DNA from: Phoronis ovalis
Lineage: Eukaryota; Phoronida; Phoronidae
Direction: 5' to 3'
NCBI GenBank assembly: GCA_028565635.1
Contig: JAOXYB010034863.1
Span: forward strand, 1 to 14,000
Length of the DNA stretch: 14,000 nucleotides
The notes under the pieces are model-generated. The model did not search any database, had not been told where the DNA came from, and saw only the letters and a program-made list of their open reading frames with translations. Position numbers and translations under genes: made by a program. Of this stretch, positions 1-10,000 are shown piece after piece; position 1 is the stretch's first letter, and each line of letters opens with the position of its first letter.

Positions 1-858
1 GAGTTTTCGACCAGTCGATCAACGTTTTGAAAAGCTTGGATCCCTTGTGGTAACATCAACGCTGGAATTGTGATCTTAAGGTTAATAAAATGATTATTTG
101 AAGGAGCGTGTAATAAATGAATGGTTGATTTATTAAATGATTATAGTCATTTTTTGACTACTCATTTTCACAAACTATACCTTTCACGATCTTGTAGCCA
201 CAAAAATATGATGACTCAAAAGTAACCCCCCACCCCATTCAAACATAACCCCAGATCTTACTATAGAACTAAATAATTTATAAAATTCCAATGCAGCAAA
301 AGTTCAAATTAAGACCTGGGTCTTAGTATCAGGGTAACAAGGTAAACAAAAATGGTAGTCTGTTAACAGTATATAAGGAAGACATGCTTTTAGAAAAGAT
401 ATTTAACATTCTAATGTCACATGAATTGCCATCCAGTGCCTCCTTGAGTCACATGAACATCTTGTTGATAAAATCCTCCTTAACATACAACATATATGTT
501 TGTGACCCATACATCCCTTATCACAACCTGTTCCACAGACAAATCCACAAGTAATCAGTTTGTCTATGTTGCCACAGAACATGCACAGTGAGTATGTTTA
601 CCATTGAGGAACCTTTAGACCAATCAAATTTAGTATAGCTGAGCTCGAATTAGGTATCATTACTGAAAGGGTCTGGGATTTCCAGCTGGACCCCCCTCCA
701 ATTGTTTGGAAGTCATATCCCCAGGCTCGACAGCAAATTCTACTCTATTTGAAAATACGTAATGTATAACCATCTATATACAATCAAGAATAACGTGACA
801 GTAGTCCAGCAGGGCCACCGATAGCAACTAGGGGAATATTTTACAAGATGCAACTTAC
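1..858 (-). other. Intron after the HRD exon (3' part outside window)
   Basis: No exon with DFG or other kinase C-lobe sequence was found on the minus strand. From 140 down to 1 one minus-strand frame stays open to the window edge (46 codons, including ALMLPQGIQAFQNVDRLVEN). It resembles no family I know and its reading does not continue the kinase. A C-rich run at 225-254 (G-rich on the transcribed sense strand) is the only compositional feature. Confidence 0.6.
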
Positions 859-1005
859 CATTAAGTTTTCTGGTTTGAGATCCCTGTGTACAATTTGCCG
901 ACTGTGGAGGTAGAATAAAGCATTGGTTAAATCACCTGCCATACTGGCTGCCTGTTGCTCACCAAACTTGACACTTTGAGTGATGGCATCGAACAGATCG
1001 CCACC
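859..1005 (-). CDS. DCLK: DCLK exon: kinase C-lobe start with HRD catalytic loop
   Basis: This is a 147-nt, phase 0-0 exon encoding residues 636-684. The acceptor is TTTCTTCCACAG (1017-1006) and the donor is ATG|GTAAGT (859/858). It runs GGDLFDAITQSVKF to YLHSRQIVHRDLKPENLM, which matches the CaMK/DCLK stretch after the hinge. The catalytic aspartate is D677 in HRD and the catalytic-loop lysine is K679. The DFG-bearing exon is not found in the remaining 858 bases downstream, so it lies outside the window. Confidence 0.95.
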
Positions 1006-4000
1006 CTGTGGAAGAAACAGATGTAAATATGACTCATAAGGAAGCAAGAACAGTTGCAGATATCTAAACATGTTACAGCCATTATGATATATAATATCCA
1101 TTAGTTGTAACAGAGCTGAACAAGTGTCATATATATTTGGTGAATCTAGCTTAATATGTAGATATTCACAGCAAGTACTTATTATAAGAAGTACTCTTGA
1201 ATAAATCACAAAACACATATATCTATTTTATGTTTTATTAAAAGAGTATCACTTATCATTATCAACCTTTAAATTAAACTAAATTTAGAGAAATACAGAA
1301 CTCAGCAAGGCCATAATTTTCTGTTCTGTGTTGTAACAATTTAATTTTTTAATATTTTGAAATGATACAAAAATTTGACTTTTACCAACTTGTGAATATA
1401 TACTATTGAATATGACAAAACAAACAGCATTTGCCACCAGGAGTCTCAGAGTCTAGGTCCTGCTGTTAATGTCATAGAGAGCTACTATTTAAAGATTAAT
1501 TTTTTCTCCTGCTTGCCAGGATAATTGTCAGGATATTGGTCGTTATTTTGTTACTCGGACTCTTTCTGTGGAAGAAATTATTTAGAGGAGATTTAAAAGA
1601 TATTTGAGACAGGAAATTTGCAAATATTTAAGAACTATACGTTTTGGAGCACTCTGAGACATAAATAAGCCAAAATGGCGCCTATTTCTGAAATTTCTAC
1701 TGCGATCAAATATTTTGATGCTAAATGTGTGTCAAGAATTTCATGTATGCTGGTGAAGTCTTTGTTGATAACAGAACCTTTGAAGCTATCAATGAAGAAT
1801 GGTTTACGTCCAAATTTGATGAAAATTGCACTAAAGCCTATGTAATACAAGTGTCATCATATATGTTTATACATTAACAACACTCACCTGTGACTTAAAT
1901 ATAATTTTTAATAGGATAATTCTTACCTTAATTAATTCCATTATCAGATATATTTCTTCTGTCGTCTCATATTCCTCCACGAGCTTAACAATGTTGCTAT
2001 GATTACAAGCCTTCATTATAGCAATTTCATTTTCAATCATGTGTTCCTTGCCTTTTAGTTTGGACTTGTCAATAATTTTCATTGCATAGTCAGCTCCAGT
2101 GGATTTTAATCTAGATTGTTTCACAATGGCAAAATTACCATCTCCTAATGTTTTTCCAACTTCATACTTATCAATAATCTGGTTACTATTTATGATTGGC
2201 CGTGTCACTTTGGTAGATTTTTTCAAATTACTACGTGATTTAGCTTTAGGTTTTAGTTGAGCATCATCTAGTTTACTATTCTCCACATTAGTCTTTTTAT
2301 TGGTAGGCACATTATTATTGTTCTCGTCATCAGCAGTTTTACCTGGGTCCTTATTGTTCTGATCCTTAGCACCTTTATCTGGACTATTTTCTCGAGTTTT
2401 AGATTTTTCAGCGGGAGGTTTTCGTGGAGATAAACGATCTCCAGTATTTTCCGGTTCATTATCCTTAGCAAATTGAGCCTGCTTTTCTTCCTCTTGCCTT
2501 CTCTGTTTTTCAGCCAATCTTCTTTGTTCTTCCAGTTCCCTGCGTTCCCGCTCTTTTTCTTCATCCATTTTCTTGAACGGATCTTTAGGTTCACTTTTTG
2601 GTAATAAACCCCTCTTCCTCCTTTCTTCATCTAAGGCACGTTTTTCGGACTCCATTTTTTTCTTCATTCTTTTTCGAGCTCGTTCTCTTTCATCATAAGC
2701 TGCTCTTTCTCTTTCCCGATCTAACCGAGTTTTTAATTCCCTCTCTCTAGCATTTGGATCATACCGATAGTCAGGTCTAGGAGTTAACGCAGGCTCACCC
2801 CTTTGATCGAAATGACTTTCCTCACTATAACCACTGTCTCTTTTATCATCATCTCCCTGCGTGTATCTAATATTTGGTAATTTTTTCTTCTTGTTTTTAT
2901 CCCATTCTTTGAACAAGTTTTGTGCATAGGGGTTATCTGGGTAAAGTTCTTCTAGAATACTTTGAACATCACCAGTAGTTATGTTTTCATTACCAACTGC
3001 TATGAAAACATCATCATTTCTAAAAAAATCTGAAATACTATTAACTTCACGTCCGCTTATTGTATACAACTTCCTGACTCGATCATTTTTCCATTTTGGT
3101 CCAAAAGATTCTGTAACATCTGACATTAATTGTTCGTATGATTGTAAACTTCTTCTGTTCAATAATATCTTAATATTTGTTCTAGGTTTTGAGCCATTTC
3201 TTACTACAGTAATGACTTTTGGTTTCATCGAAGTACTATCGGACTGAATGAGATAGTTTGATCCCCTTTGACTAGCTGGTGCACCTTGACCATGCCTATG
3301 AGGATATGAATGACGTAAATGCTTTCCTGGATGGAATCCACCTCGATTATAGAAACTGTTGAAACCATTTCTGGGTGAATAATCACCTTGACCCAGAGGG
3401 GGCAAAACATCATGGTTATGGGGACGACCTAAAATAGAAAAGTACCAATGAGTGACAATGTTGCTTTAAAATTAAAAATAATGTGAAATTGCTGTGAATG
3501 TGTCATGATGTGACATAATCAAACAACACAAACTTAACCTAGCAAGTTGATGAGATTATGGCTCTGAAATTTGATAAAGCATTAATAACTACCATTAATA
3601 ACTACCATTAATAACTACCTTGTTGTATTATTAGGATCTTATGATATATAATGAAAACTGAGCAAATCGATTGGTATATAAGTTCCTAATAATTATACAC
3701 AAAATATCAGTTAACAAATTTCTTGCATCCCTACGGAGACTGCACAATAAACTAAAATTACTTTAAAACTATTTAGTTGCACTATCTATTACCAAAAATA
3801 TATTATGCAACCTACTAATGAGGGAAATATATAAAAAATAGTTACATTTAATTTATAAACATATAAATTCAGAGTTATCAAGAGACACAGACATTTTATA
3901 GACATTATTAATATTGTTATGTAATTTCACAGCTAGTTTTACTTTTCAATAAAAAACAATTTATGGAACTTTGAATTGGTACTCTTAAAATGTCATCAAA

Positions 4001-7000
4001 CTTGATTCAATATTCCAGTTTCTAAGCCGGCACATGTTGCAGCAATAATATGTGAAAATTTATAAATTTAATCATATTGCATATTTATATCTTATAACTA
4101 CATAAAAAAGAGCAATAAGCTACTTTATATAATACATATTATAAATCCTGTTTAGAAATCATATCAAAATAAAAAATGTATAATAAGTAAACTTTCATTC
4201 TGTTATTTGAGTACCAAAAATGCTGGAAATTTGGATGACATTTCTTAAATCATATTGATTGAAGCATAAAAAAATGACTACTGTGTTTTAGCAATATTAA
4301 AAACACATACAAACAGCATGTTCAATTTTTAACAATTTTAAAAAAACTATTCCAGACATTGGTAAAAACTAAAAAGTAATGACAGTGCCAAATATATTGT
4401 ATTACTGTAGTTACAAATTTCTATAGTTCTCCAAGACACAATGTACAATCAGTACATTTTAAAGAAATTTTAAATTTTGTAAAACTTTTAACTGGTAACT
4501 AACCATTTACTAGGTATTAAAAATATTTGTCTGTATGCTTAAAATTAGTATCCAGACTTACATTTTCTTCCCCAGATATACTTTTTATACAATGTCGGAG
4601 GATCTGGTCCAATGCTGACAACTTTCCTGTTTATGTACACTTTATATGATGCCTTCCGACTAACATCGTTATGCGGATAACAAGATTCCCTCCGATCGTT
4701 AATAGAATAACCAGAATTGTACGGCATGATTTAAGTTTAGTTGACTAAATTTCCTAATACTTTAAAAATCAATCTTCCTTTTTAATGCAAAACTATCAAT
4801 AATATGGTCGCTTGTATCTTAAAATTGAACTGGAAATTATATGTTTACATTGGTGTTTTAACATTAAACTTAGACATCTTCCACAAAAGATCTTCATACT
4901 ATTTTGTCTCATCACAAGAATATTAGTTTCATTAGACTCGAATCAATGTTGAAGCTTGGTCAAGATAAAATACATATTACGCTGTATAGTTTATTCAGAA
5001 GGCTTGTGAATCCAACATACGCATACATATTACACTGTATAGTTTATTCAGAAGGCTTGTGAATCCAACATGCACTTCCAAATAAAAATGTAGCTCTTGA
5101 TGACAAAATTTTCCAAACACAGTTAGGTAAATAGCATTTCTAATGTTGATATTTGTTATGCATTTATGGCAAGTTAGTAGAGAGTAGTTCTGCACAGTGC
5201 CCTGACAATGTATAATTTATGCCATGATGGGCAATTCGCGAGCAAGCATTTTCGTCATAGTGTCAACAGGTTATTAAGACATTTTATTATAAGACCATCA
5301 TTGCTTGGAAAGGTCATTTACCTGGTGCTTCATTGAAAATCTTTGTCTACTTAATTTTCCAGAAATATAAAACATAATTCAATTAATACAGATTCTATAA
5401 AGAAACTATGCTATGACAATATCAAACATGGTGCCATGGAGAGGATGTCACCAGTTGCATTTTTGGACACAGGCAATATTTATGGAGGCATTTTTAATGG
5501 TAAACTATTGAAAAAACTGCCAACCACACAATGAAATGTTTACTTCAATATTTAATAAATAGATCATTGGCCTTATTAAAATTAATATAATTTTACAAAA
5601 TGGCATTGTTAGTATACATTTTGCTACATTACACAAATGTTGCATAACTTCTGGCGTCTTTTAAAGTAATATTTTCTATTTACTTTACAGATTTATTTTC
5701 ATGAGATGACAAAGATTTCTCCCATAAATTTTAGGTACTCAGATCATCATTTGTCTGTAGAATGCAAAAATATAAAGTGCAGAATCGTATACAATCACAA
5801 ATGACGCACACTGAAGACGGTCGTGACCTGTGAAATAGCCACCTTTTGAAATAAAAACCTTTAGAATATTAGCACTTCAATTGGTATCATAAAAGAAAAT
5901 GTTATTTGTAAGACGATATGAAGCACGTAACATGAAAACTTATGAATATAATACGTTGTTGTAGTTACGCAGAGTAAGCTAAATTATCTTGGTTTCCTGC
6001 CCTCGAGTTTTAGAACTTGGTATATGTAAAACGAAAAGAAACCCTGTTGCTTAGAAATGATTTTGCAATATTGATTTACATGTCAAGCCCTTGGCTACCC
6101 TTTGTATTGAAATAACATACCCAAATGATACATGCTACAATAAAAAGATGAAGATGTCAATAAGCAATTCTTACACTAAAGCTGTGATCCACTACTACAG
6201 AGATACTGTAACCAAAGGGGATCTAGAGGTTGCTATGACGATCTTATAGTAACCAATTCAGAACATCATGTTCACTGTGTACAGGTAAATATAATGTACA
6301 GATGATCCCTACTGTACTGAATTGCTTGTAAGCACAAACACCTCAAAATTTAAGTCCTAAACCAGAAAATATGACAGATTTATTGCACAGAATATGTCCA
6401 GAGAAAACAGCACAATTTGCTTGACATCACTGTACATATCAACATTTAATGAAAAAAAAAATTTCTGTCAACAAAATCCAAGGCAAAAACTTAAATTCCA
6501 TGTGTATGGTTAAGCGAATTTTACACATTTGCTTCATTCATAATTTGAGCTGATGTCAAGATTCTAGAGAGCTCTTAACTCCATCCCAGGGTCTTTGATA
6601 TCAGCTCAAATTTTAAATTCATCCGACTATTATGATATCAAACAGAATAATGTTTTTATAGCAAGCATTTATACTGAAATACATATTATGTGGGCTATGC
6701 CTAAACTTTATTTGCCAGCATGGTATACCAAGTTACTCAAATCTTATATGCTTCAAAAAAAAAATTAAAAATAAAAACAATTTTCAGATTGGAATCCTGT
6801 GGCATGTAAAGATTAGTTGTACATGTGACAGTACTTTTGGTACTGGTGTCTTGGCGATTTTGTTACCAAGGATTGGAAGCAAATGTTAGACACGGTTTGC
6901 AAATTTTTAATTTACTTAATTTATAACAGAAAGTATATTGGGAAATACAAACTGCTAAACACAATGTATCTCTCTTCTCTCTACCCTCCCTCTCTCTCTG

Positions 7001-10000
7001 TTGCATTATTAAGCCATTATGTGACAACATGACTTCAACTATTTTATACTGTTTTAGGCAAGGTATATTTCTCACAATACAACAGTTATCTGTTTGAAAC
7101 ACTGAATGTTTTTTCTTCTTTTCCTGATTGCAAGTTATCTATATATGATGCTATGTAATTACATTTTGCTGTTTTCATGAATATCTATTTATGAACATAT
7201 AATATTAACTATGAAGTAGTTTTGTTCTATCTGTTAACTTTTAAAATTAATTTTGAGAGGAATGAGATTTGATAGTTATCTTGGAAACATTAATTATTGA
7301 GCTAGAATTTTATGTTCAGTCAGGCCATATTCAAAGTAATGATGCATCAGTGAGATCTCCTACATTAACATAGCAGGATAGTACATTTCATAATTACTTT
7401 TTACATAAAGAACCCAACAAGATTTGGTAGGCATGTAATCATGAAATGCATTTGTTATTTCTAGTATCTGTTATTGCCACTGAACTATAGATTTCATCTT
7501 TACCCTGGGGCAGGTATCTACAAATGGAGCACATCTAATTTATTTCTTTTCATCTGTTGCATAATGAAACTACTGTCTTGGATTAAATGATCATTCAAAT
7601 TCTGTATATAATAGTAATAATTAACACTTTCCAAGTCAAAAGGCATCTTAGTTCAGCCTCAACACAAACAAAAAGTGCACATGAACTGTCCCAATCCTCC
7701 ATGCATGCTGGCATGCATGGTTCCATATAAATGTCTGCAGTTTACAATGTTTGCCACCTGGGCCAGAACTAACATGAAGGATGTGTCGCCCAAAATTTTC
7801 ACCAATAAATTCCTAAAAATGGGTCCATTATACATGGAACATTATTTTATTCACTGCAACCACCACACGTCATGACAAATAGACAACATATACATAACTG
7901 ATATTTGATATCTAATTTTCAATAATGACCATCTAGAAATGTTTATATTTGCACAAGTAGCTGTAAGACATGGTATTATTTTTTTGTGAATAAATATATG
8001 TTTAGTGGATATGAAATATCAGCTTTTTTTAGTATGTGTTATCAGTCAGTATAAAGACTTATAGTTATAAAACCACACGTGGAAAGACATAAGTAATCAA
8101 TAATACTTGATTATTTTTGCCTATTAAACTGCAAACAGTGCATGGCCAAACCAATACACGACACAACTAAATGTACCTCGTATGCTGAGTTGACTACCAA
8201 TTATGTTCACACCTAAAGATAAAAGAACTTGTAAAAATTGACTACAGGAACTTCATATTACTGAGAGTACAAACTGTAAAAAGACTATAGTTAAGTGAAC
8301 TTTTTAGTAGAGTTGACTAAGAATTCGTCCCTGCTGTTACTGACTGGAAAAGTGACTTTTAACTTTAATTAAAATTCTGGAGAGTTCCTATATATGCTAC
8401 ATATTTAGGCACATTAATGGCATGCATAAATGAATATGTGAACTAATAATGTAATACTGCCAAAAAATGGCCACGATTGCTGATAAAAATAAAATAAATG
8501 ACAGACATTATGATACTTTATAGCTTCAGACAAGATAAAAGAGGGTTATCAGAGACTACTGGGGATTAACAGGGATAAATGACATCTTACTGCTACCTAA
8601 ATATAATCGGCAACGTCAATATTAGCCTGGTAGTATTCTCATTTAGCAAGTTTGTTTCAGAAAATAGATTTATTTTTAGAGAAAAAATGTAATTTGTACT
8701 TCGTAACGATAACTTGAATTTGTACTTGGTTAGATTTAGTAGCACTCAATTAAATCATCGGGAAAAGATACAAAATGAAAGGAAAAATGAGGAAAGTTTA
8801 AACTTCAGGCATTCTTCAAGAAAAACAACCATGATTAAACTACAAATATTTTTATGTTATCTAGCTTATAATTTTTTTTTAAGTATTATTTATTGCAAAC
8901 AAAAACAAATAAGACAAAAAAGAACAAAAATTAGCTTATAAATGCAGAATATTACGTTTTTTTATTTTAAGTTAAAAACTGTAAAAGTTTTAAAGATGAA
9001 TCGATACTTATCTATAGCTTCAGTACAAGTCACCTTATATGCGATATATACATGACGCAAGTAGCAGGAGTCAGAAAAAGAGATAAGTGCACACAAGTCA
9101 ATTTGATTTAACTTCAAAGTAAAGGTATGTAGAAGTAAACTGAACGGAGTAACTTCATTGACACGTACTTGATAATTGATGACAACTAGTTATAGACACC
9201 AAAGTTCACTTTCAAGTATTTGTACAAGTTGATAGCTAACTAACTATGAAGACATTTTTACTAATTCAAAATGTTTCAAAGGTTTCAAATGCTCTTCACA
9301 GGTCACAATCACAAGGGCAAACATAATTTTTTGTAATTTTTAATTATGAATATTTGACTTTTTCTATAATGCTATGCCATAATCAGACAAAACATTTTGT
9401 ATATTTTGACTCTAATTAATCTCTTTACATTTCAGATCTGCTTAGTGTGTACACCCTAGGCTAGCTACACAAACTGTAATACATTGGAGATTGACAGTGT
9501 GAACAAAGATACTAAAATCAAGTAAAGAAATGATGCTCAGGCACTTTGGCATGACCGTGTACAAGATTTCTTTTAAAATTAATTTTATAGATATACAGTG
9601 TCCTGGGGGTGAGGGTTTAGTTATATTTTGGGTGGGGAACTGCTACTAAGGGCAAACATTTCAACCCAACTATATACAAAAATAAATGAAATAAAGACCC
9701 CGAAAAGAGTCCCTACAATATAACAAAAAAATTAATTTAATGTTCAAATAGTGTTATTTGTTTTATAGGTAATTGTACACAATTTCTGCAAAGAGGTACG
9801 CTCACATAATGTACATTTCTGACGGATCTTAACCAGGACTACCTAACCAGCATAGACTCAAACTGTCAATCTGCACTCTATGGAAACGACAGTTCAAGTA
9901 GCAGGAATTTTGGTGCGAAACCCGGAAAAAGGGTTCAAATGGTAGGAAACAGGTGTGAGAATGTGAATTGACAGTTCGAGTCTACGCTGGTTAGGTAGGC

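Noticed and set aside
32-43. Adjacent HindIII and BamHI sites (AAGCTTGGATCC) resembling a cloning polylinker
   Set aside because: No further vector sequence surrounds it, and the flanks look like ordinary AT-rich genomic DNA; two 6-mers side by side can occur by chance.
1-140. Minus-strand frame open to the window edge as the next kinase exon
   Set aside because: It lacks DFG or any kinase C-lobe motif, and the only nearby acceptor puts a stop codon in the phase-0 frame required after residue 684.
1635-1850. Overlapping open frames on both strands in the kinase intron (71 residues minus, 56 residues plus from 1675)
   Set aside because: No recognisable domain on either strand; the plus frame starts in an ATGGCG context but is too short and isolated to call.
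4995-5195. 66-residue minus-strand frame
   Set aside because: It overlaps the 53-bp tandem duplication and shows no conserved motif.
6863-7102. 79-residue minus-strand frame
   Set aside because: Its middle is simply the translated GA-rich tract and the rest shows no protein-like pattern.
7675-7875. 66-residue plus-strand frame, Cys- and Met-rich
   Set aside because: It opens on GTG, crosses the CATGCATG palindrome, and matches no known family.
8560-8580. Sequence resembling the I-SceI homing site
   Set aside because: Only part matches and it needs insertions; chance similarity.
8714-8941. 75-residue plus-strand frame
   Set aside because: Lys/Asn/Ile-rich composition is what translated AT-rich intron gives; no domain or splice support.
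9600-9640. Plus-strand G-quadruplex candidate (GGGGG, GGG, GGG, GGGG)
   Set aside because: One loop is about 16 nt, making a stable fold unlikely, and it is on the template strand of the gene.
9930-9942. GGGTTCAAATGG as a tRNA/SINE B-box
   Set aside because: The final position does not fit the B-box consensus, no A-box or cloverleaf is present, and the string lies inside the inverted-repeat element.
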